This document shows positions 12,277-23,097 of a DNA stretch of 64,000 bases, piece by piece. Both the position numbers and the translations under genes were made by a program. Every line of letters starts with the position of its first letter. Within the stretch, counting starts at the first letter, position 1. Source of the stretch: Verrucomicrobiota bacterium (GTDB lineage: Bacteria > Verrucomicrobiota > Verrucomicrobiia > Limisphaerales > J093); assembly GCA_027493615.1 (NCBI GenBank), contig JAOSKK010000001.1:549629-613628 (forward strand), in the 5' to 3' direction. The notes beneath the pieces were generated by a model, which was not told the DNA's origin, did no database searches, and saw only the letters and a program-made list of their open reading frames with translations.

Positions 12277-13867
12277 ATGGCGAGGGTCGGAGGCCCGGCA
12301 TGGCGGTGGTGCGGGGCTCTCGGCCCGGCAACGGGTCTGCAGGCGGGGACCAGCCCGCGTGGGGCCAGCTCTGGTCTCGCAACCTGGTATCCGCCGAACG
12401 CGGTCTGCCCGCCGGCTTTGACCCGTCCACGGGACGGAATGTGCGGTGGACAGTGCCGTTGGGCAGCGAGACCCACGGCACGCCGGTGATCGGCAGTGGC
12501 CGGGTCTTGATCGGCACGAACAACCAGAACCCGCGCGACCCGAAGCACGAGGGGGATCGGGGTGTGTTGATGTGTTTCGATGAGCGGGACGGTCGCTTCC
12601 TGTGGCAGCTCGTGGTGCCCAAGCGGGTCGAGGACATCTATTTCGACTGGCCGAACAGCGGGATCTGTTCGCCGGCGACCCTCGAGGGGGATCGCGTCTA
12701 TGTGGTCGACAACCGTGGGGTGGTGCTGTGCCTGGACCTGCACGGCATGGCCAACGGCAATGACGGCCCCTTCCTCAACGAGGCGATCTACTACGCACCC
12801 CAGCCCACGAATACGCTGGCCCGCGGGGCGCCCGAGGCGTTTCTGCCCGACGGAACCCTGATCCCGAGCGCGCCGACGCCTCAGCGGATCGAACCCGGCC
12901 CGCTGGACGCTGACATCCTCTGGATGTTCGACCTGAGCAGCGGGGCGGGGATCTGGTCGCATGACGCCGCGCACAGTTCGATTCTCATCCACGGCAACCA
13001 CCTCTACCTGAACTCGGGCACGGGGGTGGATAACACGCATCGGCGCATCCGCCGACCCGAGGCGCCAGGCCTGGTGGTGCTCGACAAACGCACGGGACGC
13101 TACCTGGCGCGCGACCGTTCGGTCCGGGGCGACTTGATCTTCCATTGTTCGTGGTCGTCTCCCGCGCTGGGGGTGGTCGACGGACGCCCCTTGATCCTCC
13201 TGGCTGGCGGCGACGCGGTCATCCATGCCTTCGAACCGCTCGCCCAGGATGCCGTGGGGGCGAGGAACCGGCCACGTTGAAGCTGGTCTGGCGGTTTGAC
13301 TTCGATCCGCAGGCTCCGAAGGTGGATATCCATCGGTACCACCAGAACCGGCGCGAGAGCCCGAGCGATATCTTCGGGATGCCCGTTTTCCACGAGAATC
13401 GCGTGTACGTAGCCGGGGGCGGCGACTTGTGGTGGGGCAAGAACGACTCGTGGGTGACCTGTATCGACGCGACCCAGACCGGGGAGATCACGATGACGGG
13501 CGAGGTTTGGAAGTACCGCCTGGGCAAGCATGTGTTCGCGACGCCGGTGGTGCATCACGGCCTGCTGTTCATCGGCGATTGCGAAGGCGGATTCCACTGC
13601 GTGGACAGCCGGACGGGTGAGGGACTGTGGACGCACGCGGCGAGCGGCGATTTCTGGGCCTCGCCGTTCGTGGCGGACGGCAAGGTGTACGCTGGCACGC
13701 GGCGCGGGCAGTTCCTGGTCTTTGAAGCCTCCCGCGAGAAGCGGTTATTGACCGAACTCGAGCTGCGATCGCCGATCAGCGCCACCTGCACGGCGGCGAA
13801 CGGGGTGTTGTACCTGACGACGATGAGCCGGTTGTACGCCCTGGCCGAGGAAGCGCAGGCGCGGTAG
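12277..13867 (+). CDS. PQQ-binding-like beta-propeller protein
   Basis: About 525 residues of WD/PQQ-type blades: GTPVIGSGRVLIGTNN, SPATLEGDRVYVVDNRG, SPALGVVDGRPLILLAGG, TPVVHHGLLFIGDCEGG and SPFVADGKVYAGTRRG are successive blade cores, and PAWGQLWSRNLVS near the start is typical of the family. A G run at 13256-13260 breaks the frame; one extra G joins the halves. The N-terminus is uncertain: the ATG at 12277 gives a short hydrophobic stretch that could be an export signal but lies in a different frame from the propeller, and a G run near 12345 may be where the frames should meet; an in-frame start without a signal is at 12252. Likely periplasmic; role unknown. Confidence 0.75.
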
Positions 13868-13900
13868 GGGTCGCGGGCAGCGCCGACCGGTCTCCCCACG

Positions 13901-13999
13901 CAAAGCGGCGGTGAACCGCACACCCTCCACACGCTTCGCGACTCCCACACCGCCCGTCCGGCGGGACGCGTGTGGAGTGCGCCGGCTTCCCGCGGCGCT
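13901..13999. repeat. Dispersed inverted repeat, family P1, copy 1
   Basis: Two arms facing each other: a left arm around 13901-13941 (AAGCGGCGGTGAACCGCAC, then CCTCCACACGCTTCGCG) and a right arm around 13970-13999 (GTGTGGAGTGCGCCGGCTT, then CCCGCGGCGCT). The same arms recur near 29041-29141, 36213-36283 and 57251-57356, always between genes. It lies directly before the epimerase start. Confidence 0.7.
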
Positions 14000-14011
14000 A
14001 TGTTGGTGGCC

Positions 14012-14897
14012 ATGCGAGTCTTGATCGTCGGTTGCGGGTATGTCGGGCTGCCTTTGGCGGAGCACCTCGCCGGGCAGCGGCATGAGGTGTGGGGATTGCG
14101 CCGCTCGTGGTCCGGCGTGTCAGGGACCGCGCCTTCGGAGATCCGACGGGTGAGCGGGGACGTGACGGATCCGGCGAGCCTGCGGGGCATGCCACCGGCG
14201 TTCGATTGGGTGGTGAACTGTGTGTCGGCTGGCGGGGGCGACGCGGCGGAGTACCGGCGGGTTTACTTCGACGGCACGCGGCATTTGCTGGACTGGTTGA
14301 GCGGGGCGTCGTCGTTGCGTCGCTACGTCTACACCAGCAGCACGGGGGTCTATCCGCAGAACGACGGATCGGAGGTGGACGAGACCAGCCCGGTCGAACC
14401 GGCCTCACCCACGGGACGGATCCTCGTCGAGACGGAGCGGCTCCTGCTGGAGGCGGCGGGACAGCGAGGGTTCCCCGCCGTGATCCTCCGGCTGTCGGGG
14501 ATCTACGGGCCGGGGCGCGGCTATTGGCTGCGGCAGTTCCTGGCCGGCGAGGCGCGGCTGGAAGGGGACGGAAGCCGGGTGCTCAACATGATCCACCGGG
14601 ACGACGTTGTGGGGGCGATCGAGGTGGCGCTTGAACGTGGCCGGAACGGCGAGATCTACAACGCCAGCGATGATGAACCGGTGACACAGCGCGTTCTGTT
14701 CGAGTGGCTGGCCGCGCGCACGGATCGCCCCGCCCCGACAGCGTTGCCGGCCGGCGGGGGCGGCGTCGGCCGCGAGACGGGGTGCGACGAACAAACGGGT
14801 ACTGAACCGGAAGCTGCGCCGCGACCTCGGCTATCCCCTGCGTTTCCGGACGTTCCGGGAGGGGTTTGCGGCGGAGCTCGAGGCGCGAGGTTTGTAG
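14012..14897 (+). CDS. NAD-dependent epimerase/dehydratase (SDR family, YeeZ-like)
   Basis: About 295 residues. It opens with an extended-SDR Rossmann motif GCGYVGLPLAEHLAG and has the core segments YTSSTGVYPQNDG, LRLSGIYGPGR and a C-terminal helix set (ADLGY-like RRDLGYPLRF). The usual Tyr-x3-Lys pair is not obvious; the position after GVY is followed by TGRILVETERLLL, as in YeeZ-like relatives that lack a classical lysine. A G run at 14756-14760 breaks the frame; removing one G restores the C-terminal 45 residues and a stop at 14895-14897. The start is taken at the ATG at 14012; another ATG at 14000 lies inside the repeat. Nucleotide-sugar substrate unknown. Confidence 0.75.
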
Positions 14898-14952
14898 AAT
14901 CCTCGAGGACGCTGCGGGCGCGGGTTCGTGCTGCGGAGTCTGGCGTGGGAGC

Positions 14953-16427
14953 CTACGCAAGCGACCCTTTGGCCTGGTGGCGGCGCTGGCGGGCGGTGCC
15001 CGGCGAGTGGGCGGCGGGCGGAGTTGCATCGCGCGCAAGACACGAACGCACGCGTTCGAGGGGCAGGAGGCGGACCTCGGTCAGGTAGTGCTCGAGGGCG
15101 CGGGTGAGCCGGGGCAGGGCGATGGCGTGGTGTTGGCCGAGGCTGCCCAGGAGCCAGTCGCTGCACGCCAGGAAGGCGTGGAAGGGTGAGGGAGCGCCTT
15201 CCCAGACCAGTGGCACGGTGTGGGTGAAGCGGCCGCTGTTGGCCAGCAAATCCCAGAACCGCGCAAACCGGCGGAGCCGCTGGACGGTGGCGAAGTCGAG
15301 CAACCGATTCTCGAGCAGTTCGTAGGGGCGATCGGCGAATAGACCATGCGCCACTCGGTGTCGTGGCGGACGATCGGGGTCCCGCGAAGGCGCTTCAGCA
15401 GTCCCACCTGGATCTCGTGGGGTCGCAGGGCCAGGAGCCGGTCGAAGCCGGCGGCGAAGCTCTCGAGGGATTCTCCGGGCAGGCCGAAGATGAGGTCGGC
15501 ATGCAGATGCACGCCGGTCTGCTCACGGAGAAAGCGCAGGTTGGCCTCGAGCCGGCCGAAGTCCTGGCGACGATGGATGCGGGCGGCGACCTCGGGGTTG
15601 AACGTCTGGATGCCGACCTCGAACTGGAGCGCTCCGGCGGGGAAACGGGCGACGCGGGCGCGGAGGTCGGCCGGGAAACGGTCGGGCACCATCTCAAAGT
15701 GCAGGAGCAGACCGGGCCGCCAGCGGTCGGCGAAGAAGTCGAGGATGGCCGTGCTGGTTCGCAGATTCAGGTTGAAAGTGCGATCCACGAACTTGAAGTG
15801 CTGGAGGCCCCGTGCGAGGAGACGTTCCATCGCGGCCAGGAAGGTTTCGAGAGGGAAGGCACGCACCGGAATGTCGAGCGAGGAAAGGCAGAACTCGCAT
15901 TCGAAGGGGCAACCGCGCGAGGCTTCGACATAGACCACGCGCTGCGCGAGGTCGCGGTCGTCGTACTCGTCGTAGGGCAGGGCGAGCCGCGCGGGATCCG
16001 GGAGAGGCGCGGGGAGGATCCGTGCGGCGGGTCGTTCGCCGGCCAGGCAGGCACGGCAGAAGTCGGCGAAGGCGAGGTCGGCCTCGCCGGGGATCACATG
16101 ATCGGCGAGGCGCACGATCTCCTGGGTGTCCGTTTCGTAGCTGACCTCAGGACCGCCGAGCACAATCACGATTTCCGGGCGGAGGCGTTTGAGCAGGGTG
16201 ACGACCTCGGTGGTCGGACGGACGTTCCAGATGTAGACGCCGAAGCCGACGATGCGGGGTTGGAGGGCGAGCAACCGCTCGACGACCTCGACGGGGCGCT
16301 GGTCGAGGGTGAACTCGGCGAGGGCGGCGCGCGGCCGGAGTTCCCCCAGGTTCGCGAGGAGAGCGCGCAACCCGAAGGCCGCGTGGAGGTACTTCGCGTT
16401 CAGCGTGGCCAGGACGATCTCAGGCAT
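14953..16427 (-). CDS. B12-binding-domain radical SAM protein with DUF4080-type C-terminus
   Basis: About 490 residues. An N-terminal cobalamin-binding-like domain (residues 1-140, with GFGVYIWNV and [11 protein letters not shown]) is followed by a radical SAM domain with the cluster motif C-x3-C-x2-C in [12 protein letters not shown] near residue 175, [11 protein letters not shown], and LIFGLPGES. The last ~130 residues ([19 protein letters not shown]) match the DUF4080 domain. A single missing base at about 15333 breaks the frame between the two. Such proteins occur widely in anaerobes and PVC bacteria and their reaction is unknown. It converges with the epimerase and is followed upstream by the zinc-ribbon gene 18 bases away on the same strand. 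Confidence 0.85.
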
Positions 16428-16444
16428 CGGGACGCGGCGCGCGG

Positions 16445-17173
16445 CTACTCAGCGCGGACCATGTCCATGTCGCGTGTGTAGAAGAGGATGCGACCGCAAT
16501 TGGGGCACTGGGTGAGCTCCTGGCCGGAGCGGCAGCCGATGATGACCTGGGCAGGGAGGCTTACGTGACAGCCGCCGCAGGCGCCGTGTTCGACGCCGCA
16601 GACGACGCGGTCGCCCTTGGTCTTGCGCAGGCGTTCGTAGCGGGCGAGGAGGCCGGGTTCGACGGAGGCGGCGAGTTCGGCGCGGCCCTGCTGGAGGGAA
16701 GCCAGTTGTTGCCGCAGGTTCTGCTCGCGCGCGTTGAGGTCAGCCACGACGCGGTCGGCCTCCTGCTGGACGTGGGCCGCGGCCTCCTTGGCGGCGAGCC
16801 AGGCTTTCTGGGCTTGCTCCAACTGCTCCATGATCTCGAGTTCCTCGTCCTCGAGCTTGACGATGGCGGTCTGGCAGGTGGTGATTTCGTGGGTCAGGGC
16901 GCGGTACTCCTCGTTGCGCTTGGTCTGGAACTGCTGGAGGGAGTACTTCTCGATGAGCTGCTTGCGCGACTGCACCTCGAGTTCGAGGCGTTTGCGTTCC
17001 GCTTCGAGTTGGAGGGTCTTCTGGCGGGCGGCCTCGAGAGTCGTCTGGGCGGCGTGGGCCCGGCTGGCAGCCCCGGCGCGCTGGGGGGCAACGGCAGCCA
17101 GCTCGGCTTGGAGCTGGGTCAAGGCGCGGTCCCGGTCCTGGAGCACGAGCAGGTTTTCGACGACGTTCAACAT
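16445..17173 (-). CDS. C4-type zinc ribbon, coiled-coil protein (DUF164-like)
   Basis: 242 residues. Residues ~10-170 form a long coiled coil (heptads such as [19 protein letters not shown]), then a C-terminal zinc ribbon with cysteines in [13 protein letters not shown] and [10 protein letters not shown]. This architecture is the COG1579 family, present in most bacteria but without a settled function; RNA or nucleic-acid binding has been suggested for the ribbon. It is intact in one frame and probably co-transcribed with the radical SAM gene. Confidence 0.85.
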   Translation of the reverse strand: MLNVVENLLVLQDRDRALTQLQAELAAVAPQRAGAASRAHAAQTTLEAARQKTLQLEAERKRLELEVQSRKQLIEKYSLQQFQTKRNEEYRALTHEITTCQTAIVKLEDEELEIMEQLEQAQKAWLAAKEAAAHVQQEADRVVADLNAREQNLRQQLASLQQGRAELAASVEPGLLARYERLRKTKGDRVVCGVEHGACGGCHVSLPAQVIIGCRSGQELTQCPNCGRILFYTRDMDMVRAE

Positions 17174-17314
17174 CGGTTGCGATTCATTTGCCGTGCGGCA
17201 GATTAGGCGGCGGCGCGGCGGGCGTCAACGTGAGGGCCGGGGCTGCCGGGGATTGAACGTTCGGCCCGCATGAGCATCGAAGGCATCAAAGAGTGCAGTG
17301 GCAGGAATCATGAC

Positions 17315-18795
17315 ATGAAAGCGATGAAGCAGGTGTGGAACTCGGCGGTGGTGGCACTGGCGGTGGTGCTGGGCGGGGTGGCGACCGCCCCTTCGGGGTG
17401 GGCGCAGGAATCGGAGGCGATGGGCCTGGCCCGGAAACTGAACCAGGCGTTCATCGAGGTGGCGGACAAGGTTTCGCCCTCGGTGGTGGTGATCCGCGTG
17501 GCGTACAAGCCCGATTACTCGGGGGCTCAGATGCAGGAGAACCCGCTCTGGGGAGTGGCTGCCGCCGGAGTTCCGCCGCGAGATGGAGGAGCGCTTCCGC
17601 GACCGTGCCGAGCCCCGCCGCAACCGCCCACCGGTGTTCAGCGGGCAGGGTTCCGGGGTCGTGATGCGCGAGGACGGCTACATCCTCACCAACGGCCATG
17701 TGGTCGAGGGGCGGAACGCATCAAGGTCCGGTTCAGCAACGGGAAGGAGTACGATGCCGAGATTCGCGGGGTGGATTCACAGTCCGACGTGGCGGTGATC
17801 AAGGTGAATGCCCAGGGACTGCCGGCGGCGAAGTTCGCCGATTCGGACAAGGTGCGGGTGGGTGAGTTTGCGATCGCGATCGGCGCGCCCTTCGAGTTGG
17901 ACTACAGCGTGACCTTCGGGCACGTGAGCGCGAAAGGGCGTTCGTCCATCATCCCGGATCCTTCGATGGACCAGGACTTCCTGCAGACCGACGCCAACAT
18001 CAACCCGGGTAACAGCGGCGGGCCGCTGGTGAACATCGACGGCGAGATCATGGGCATCAATACGCTGATCCGGGGTTGCGCACGGGCATCGGATTCGCCA
18101 TCCCTAGCAATCTGGCCCGCGAGGTGGCCGAGCAATTGATCGAGTCGGGCAAGTTCACACGGGCTTGGCTGGGCATCGAGATCCGGGCGCTGAGTGACGA
18201 TGCCGAGTATCGGGACTTGGTGGAAGGTGTCCGCGACGGGGTGGTGGTGCGTGGGATTGTGAAGGAGGGGCCGGCCGCGAAGTCGGAGTTGCGTCTGGGC
18301 GATGTGATTACGGCGGTGGACGGCAAGCCGGTGGCCACGGCGCAGCAGTTGCGGGGCGAGATCCGGGCCAAGAAGATTGGTGCGCCCGTGACCCTGGAGG
18401 TGGTGCGACGGGGCAAGCCCATCAAGGTGAGCGTCAGTCCGGCGGAATGGCCGGAGGAAGCCACCCCGGCCTCCAACCGGCGCGGCTCGCCCTCGGCGCC
18501 CGAGACCACGGACTTGGGCATCTCGGTCCGCCCGCTCACCCGCGACCTGGCGCAGGAGATGGGGTTGGAGTACGCCGAAGGTCTGGTGGTGACCAGCGTG
18601 GCGCCGGACAGCATCGCGGCGCAGAAAGGCGTGCGCAAGGGCGACATCGTCACCGAGATCAACCAGACGGAGACGCGGACGCTGCGGGATTTTCGGCAGG
18701 CGGTGCGCGACGCCGACCTCAAGCAGGGCGTGGTGGTGAACCTTGTCCGCGACGGCGTGAGCCGGTTCGTGATTCTGAAAGAGACCGCGGAGTAA
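17315..18795 (+). CDS. HtrA/DegP-type periplasmic serine protease with two PDZ domains
   Basis: About 493 residues. A signal peptide (VVALAVVLGGVATAPSGWA) leads to a trypsin-like domain with catalytic His in TNGHVVEG, Asp in SQSDVAVIK and Ser in NPGNSGGPLV, then PDZ1 (~residues 280-370) and PDZ2 (~390-490, ending in RFVILKETAE). It is expected to degrade or refold misfolded envelope proteins. The frame is broken at 17550-17553 (G run, one base too many), 17708-17711 (one too few) and 18072-18075 (one too few); all three correct to family consensus. The start ATG at 17315 has an AGGA about nine bases upstream. No regulator lies beside it. Confidence 0.9.
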
Positions 18796-19028
18796 CGCAC
18801 CGGGCCGTTCCCGCACCTCGGCCGCCGCGGCGGCCAGGCGCGGGAACCGGGAGGCGATGCGAGCCACTGACGTTCGGCGGGTGGCGGAGCTTTGGCTTGT
18901 GTCCGGGGGTATCCTGCGCGAGTGTGCGGGGCGTGACACACCTTCTTCCAGCGGAGCAGGATCGGGTCGGAGCACCGCTCATTCACAGACCGATTTGTGG
19001 GGGCTTGGTTCCTTGGGGGAACACGAGA

Positions 19029-19856
19029 TTGAGGGACGTTGTTCCCGGGGCAGTCCTCGTCCTCGCGACGGTTCTGTCCGGCATCCGGACCTGCGCAGGG
19101 GATGCGCCTGTCCTCGCGCGTGATGACGCGGCGGTCGAGGTGAGGCCGGCCCGAGAGGAGGACAAGTCGCTTCCGCCGACGGTGGACTTGCGGCCCTGCT
19201 TCGATCGCTGGGGTCTGGAGCGGCGCCGGCAGGGGGAGCGGCCGACGTGTTCGGTGTTCACCGTCGTGGGCGGGATCGAGTACGCCTTGGCGAAACGCCA
19301 GGGAACGGAGCCGCGGTTGAGCGTCGAGTTTCTGAACTGGGCGGCGAACCAGGCGACCGGCGAGGCTGCGGACGGCGCGTTCTTTTCCGATCTCTGGAAG
19401 GGATTTGCCCTGCATGGGATTTGTCTGGACGACCTCATGCCGTACCGCCCCCAGCTCGACGGGGCGGCGGTCCCATCGCCGGAGATACAGGCCGAGGCGA
19501 GGACCCGGTTGGCGGTGGGGTTACGGTTCCACTGGATCAAGGAGTGGGATGTCCACACGGGGTTGACCGACGCGCAGTTGCTGGCGGTCCGTCGCACCCT
19601 GAACGCCGGTTGGCCGGTCTGCGGCGGCTTTCGTTGGCCCAAACAGGAACAGTGGGTCGACGAGGTGCTCCAGATGTGTTCACCCGACGCCGTTCGGGAT
19701 GGGCACAGCGTGCTGCTGGTGGGGTACCGGGATGACCCGGCCCAACCGGGCGGAGGCGTGCTGCTGTTCCGCAATACCAGCCGGGACGGGCGCGATGGGT
19801 TCATGCCCTATGCCTACGCGCTGGCCTACATGAACGACGCCGCCTGGATCGAGTAG
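19029..19856 (+). CDS. C1 (papain-like) family cysteine peptidase, exported
   Basis: About 275 residues. The papain active-site Cys lies in RPTCSVFTVVGGIEYAL (normally Q-x-x-x-C-W; Gln here precedes as RRQGERPTC), the His in DGHSVLLVGYRDD and the Asn in LFRNTSRDG. A hydrophobic segment at the start (VVPGAVLVLATVLSGI) looks like a signal peptide. No ATG fits; a TTG at 19029 preceded by GGGGGA is the most plausible start, and the frame is open much further upstream without coding character. Trp after the catalytic Cys is replaced by Ser, so activity is uncertain. Probably an envelope or extracellular peptidase. Confidence 0.75.
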   Translation: MRDVVPGAVLVLATVLSGIRTCAGDAPVLARDDAAVEVRPAREEDKSLPPTVDLRPCFDRWGLERRRQGERPTCSVFTVVGGIEYALAKRQGTEPRLSVEFLNWAANQATGEAADGAFFSDLWKGFALHGICLDDLMPYRPQLDGAAVPSPEIQAEARTRLAVGLRFHWIKEWDVHTGLTDAQLLAVRRTLNAGWPVCGGFRWPKQEQWVDEVLQMCSPDAVRDGHSVLLVGYRDDPAQPGGGVLLFRNTSRDGRDGFMPYAYALAYMNDAAWIE

Positions 19857-19906
19857 CGACGCGCATTGGTTGACGGGTTGGCTCGGCCCATCTCCTCTTG
19901 CTCCTC

Positions 19907-21948
19907 ATGATTTCCCATTCGTTTGCTGAGATGGCATCGCACCGGACACACCCGGCCCGGTTTCGGAGCGGCCAGTTCGCCCTTCCCGGCCTGTTCGGAG
20001 CCCTGCTGGGCTGGATTGCGCTGACGGGTTGCACAACACCAACCGGCCTGCGGACGGCGGACCCGTATGGTCTGACCCAGCCCAAGCAATTCACGGCGCA
20101 TCGGTCGTCCTCCAACCACCCGGACTGGAGTTCGAATGACGACAGCCTGCGCCCCATCCCGGGCGAGACCGTGGTGCTGGCGGATCTTGAGGGGCCGGGT
20201 TGGGTTACTCACCTGTGGATGACGATCGCTGACAACGAGTATGGCTGGCCCCGGCTGCTGCGTCTGCGCATCTATTACGACGGCAGTGAGACACCGAGCG
20301 TGGACGCGCCGGTCGGCGACTTCTTTGCCGTCGGCAACGGCGTCGAGGCCGAGGTCGAATCGCTCATGGTCCGCAACAGTTCGGGTGGTCGGGCGCGGAA
20401 CTGCTATTGGCCGATGCCCTTCCGCAAGTCCTGCAAGATCACCGTCACCAACGAAGGCCGGCGCCGGGTGAGCATGCTCTATTATCATGTGGATTGGGCG
20501 CGGTGCCCTTCGCTCCCGGCGCGCACGCCCTATTTCCATGCTCGTTACCGACAGGCCTTGCCCGCGCCGGCGGACGGGTCGCCGTACGAGTTGCTGAACG
20601 TGCGGGGCAAGGGTCACTACGTGGGGACCGTGCTGTCGGTGGTTCAGGCCGAGGCCGGCTGGTTCGGGGAAGGCGACGATTTCTTCTGGGTGGACGGGCG
20701 GCCGCCCTCGATCGAGGGCACGGGGAGCGAGGATTACTTCAACGACGCGTGGGGCCTGCACGTGAACGACGGACCCCACTACGGCGTCACCGTGGCGGAA
20801 GGGACCGGGCTGGGGGGCGCGGATGACGGCGTACCGCTGGCATTTGGTGGATCCGATCCCCTTCAAACGATCGCTGAAAGCCGAACTCGAGCACCGCGGG
20901 TGGACCTATCACGCGGACGGCACCGTGAAGTCGGCTTTCGGGGAACGCACCGATCTCATGTCGAGCGTCGCGTTTTGGTATCAGGAAGGCATCGCCCAGG
21001 ACCAGCCGTCGGCGCCGTACGGGGCGGCCCGGCTGCCGCACGGCAACGCGCGTCAGATCGAGGTGGAGACCGCGCTGGCGGGTTGTCGCGCGGACGGCGG
21101 GCGGGTTTCGGTACTGCCGGAATTGTTTTGGTCGAAGGACGTGCTGTTCTTCGCGGCCGAAGGTCCGGGTGCGAAGCTCGAGGTGCCTTTCGAGGTGACG
21201 GAGGACGGCGACTACGAGCTGTTCACGGAAGTGGCGCAGGCCGCCGACTACGGCATCTACACGGTGCTGTTGGATGGGCAACCACCCCAACCGCCGCAAC
21301 TCGAACACGAGCCTGGCGCGGATGTGCGCCCACCAACGCAGTTCGACGGGTACGCACTCGAGACCTACGTCGGACTCGCGCATCCGGTGGGCTGGGTGCG
21401 GCTGGCCAAGGGCGGCACACCTTGACCTTCGTTTGTCAGGGAAGCGCGAGGCTTCGTCCGGCTATCACCTGGGCGTGGACAACCTCGTGCTCGCGCGAAC
21501 GGGGGCCGAAGCCTGGGCCGCGGCGGCGCAGGTGCGCGAACCAGCGGTCCCGCGCGGTAACGTCGCCGCGCTCGCCCAGATCCTGACGACCGACCCCGAC
21601 CCGGTGCGGCGTGGGCTGGCGGCGGTGGCGTTGCGCGACTTGGGGAGCAGGGCGAAGGCGGCTCTGCCAGCGCTCGTGGCGGCGCTGCAGGATTCCGAGG
21701 TGGCAGTGCGGATGATGACGGCGAACGCCGTCGGCGGCTTGGGCTCCGACGCCGCGGCTGCCGTCCCTGCCTTGATGGCGGCGGGCTCGGTGAAGGGTGA
21801 GCAGGTCCATGTGCTGCGTGCCGTGGCGACGGCGCTGGGGAACATCGGCAAGCCCGCCGCCACGCCCGCGCTGCCGCTCCTGCAGGAGTTGGCCCGGATT
21901 CCGCGGGTGCAGTGGGCCGCCGAGGCCGCGCAGCGCAAGCTGGAGTGA
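19907..21948 (+). CDS. DUF2961 (GH172-type) lipoprotein with C-terminal HEAT repeats
   Basis: About 680 residues. A lipoprotein signal with lipobox LTGC ends near residue 46. The DUF2961 domain follows: LEGPGWVTHLWMTIADNE, VGDFFAVGNG, CYWPMPFRKSC, GTGSEDYFNDAWG are landmark segments with the acidic residues used by GH172 glycosidases. A beta-rich domain then leads to HEAT-like repeats (residues ~560-680: ALRDLGSRAKAALPALVAAL, AVGGLGSDAAAAVPALM). Three one-base losses break the frame at 20812-20817, about 21410 and about 21440. GH172 members act on fructofuranose or arabinofuranose linkages; the substrate here is not predictable. Two alternative starts (TTG 19898, ATG 19907) are close together. 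Confidence 0.8.
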
Positions 21949-22065
21949 GGAAGGAGGCTTGAAGCTGCCGGCGTGACCGCGGCAGGAGGGGTTTGCGCAG
22001 GTATCGACGACGTGGCACCAAGCGAGTAAGACAGCCGTGGGCCGTAAGAACGACCGGAGGCATGC

Positions 22066-22523
22066 ATGATCCGAAGTTTGGTACTGAAGAACTTCAAGAG
22101 CTTCGCGGCGGGGCCGCCACCGGTGCAGGCGGTGCCCGGGGTGACCCGTGTCCCGAGCCTTTGGCCCGGCGTCACCGTGAACTTCGGAGGCTTGAGCCTG
22201 ATCATCGGGACGAACGCCAGCGGCAAGAGCAACATCCCAACCGGGCCCACCTGCTCATCGATCTGCTCCAAACCTCCACGCGTGAGGGGAGGATCCAGGT
22301 GAAGGGGACCACCCATTCGCCTGCGCTCCTGAACTTCCTGGACGAACGGAGTCTGAAGGACGCCTCGCTCGTTTTTCGCGTCGACGCCGTCTCGCGGGTC
22401 CGACGGTTGGCGGACATCCCCGAGCTCTGGCAGATGGCCCCGCGAGCGAGCGCCGGCGACCTGCAGAGCGCTGGATGGTTTGAAGACGTGATGGCGTTCC
22501 TGGAAGGAGACACGGCACCATGA
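22066..22523 (+). pseudogene. AAA family ATPase with internal deletion
   Basis: The first ~62 codons (from ATG 22066) are the N-terminus of a COG4637-type SMC-like ATPase: IRSLVLKNFKSF and Walker A GTNASGKSNI. The normal continuation (a helix after SNI, then several hundred residues to the signature and Walker B) is missing. Instead, from about 22235 and in another frame, comes the extreme C-terminal part: NRAHLLIDLLQTSTREGRI and the switch motif TTHSPALL, which in this family follows the Walker B segment. The junction is at about 22232-22240. So the whole middle of the ATPase is lost and the ends are out of frame; the gene cannot make a working ATPase. The TOPRIM-like gene starts four bases before its end. 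Confidence 0.7.
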
Positions 22524-23095
22524 GCCTCAAGGTGCTGGTCATTCCGGAGGATTTCACGAAGGACGAGCACATCCTCCTCCCGCTGGTCAGCCGAATCGTC
22601 GAAGAGTGCGGACGGAAAGGGAAGGTGCGGATTTGCCGGGATCCAAACTTCCAGGGCGTGGATGCGGCGCTGGATTTGGAACGACTTCGCACGGAGGTGA
22701 TCGGCCGCCAGGCGATGGTTGACTGGTTTCTGCTCATTGTGGACCGAGATGGACAGAAGGGCCGGGAGGACACCGCAGCGCGGCTCGAAGCCGCACTCGA
22801 CGCTCGGTTGGGTCCGAGCGAGCGTCGATTTGTGGTCACTTTGGCGTATCAGGAGGTCGAGGCCCTGCTACTCGCTGGCCATGAGCTCCCGCCGGACTGG
22901 AGCTGGCAGGAGATGCGTGCGGACGCAGATGTCAAGAACACCTACTTCAAGAAGTTTGTGGCCCTGGGAGGAACCAAGCGAAAGCCACACGAAGGTCGGC
23001 AGAAGCTGATGGCCGAAGCCATGAGGAACTGGAACCGGATCAAGGCCCGCTGCCCTGAGGACGTTGGAAGGCTGATCGCGCGACTCCGAGGCTGA
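22520..23095 (+). CDS. TOPRIM-like (DUF4276-like) protein paired with the ATPase
   Basis: 191 residues, intact. It has the layout of small TOPRIM-fold partners of AAA ATPases: an early Glu in VIPEDFTKDEHIL, a D-x-D pair in LIVDRDGQKG near residue 75, and the C-terminal core AYQEVEALLLAGHEL. The ATG overlaps the stop of the decayed ATPase by four bases (ATGA), so the two were translated together. In characterised ATPase/TOPRIM pairs (OLD, PARIS, Gabija types) the TOPRIM subunit is a nuclease triggered by the ATPase; that role here is inference from fold and neighbour. It ends two bases from the stop of a gene on the other strand. Confidence 0.6.
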   Translation: MSLKVLVIPEDFTKDEHILLPLVSRIVEECGRKGKVRICRDPNFQGVDAALDLERLRTEVIGRQAMVDWFLLIVDRDGQKGREDTAARLEAALDARLGPSERRFVVTLAYQEVEALLLAGHELPPDWSWQEMRADADVKNTYFKKFVALGGTKRKPHEGRQKLMAEAMRNWNRIKARCPEDVGRLIARLRG

Positions 23096-23097
23096 GA

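Noticed and set aside
17550..18075. Programmed ribosomal frameshifting in the HtrA gene
   Set aside because: Three breaks in both directions, and the same kind of break in dozens of unrelated genes; sequence error explains all of them more simply.
18447..19028. Extended N-terminus of the papain-like peptidase
   Set aside because: The upstream open frame overlaps the PDZ part of the HtrA gene and has no coding character; the hydrophobic signal begins at about 19029.
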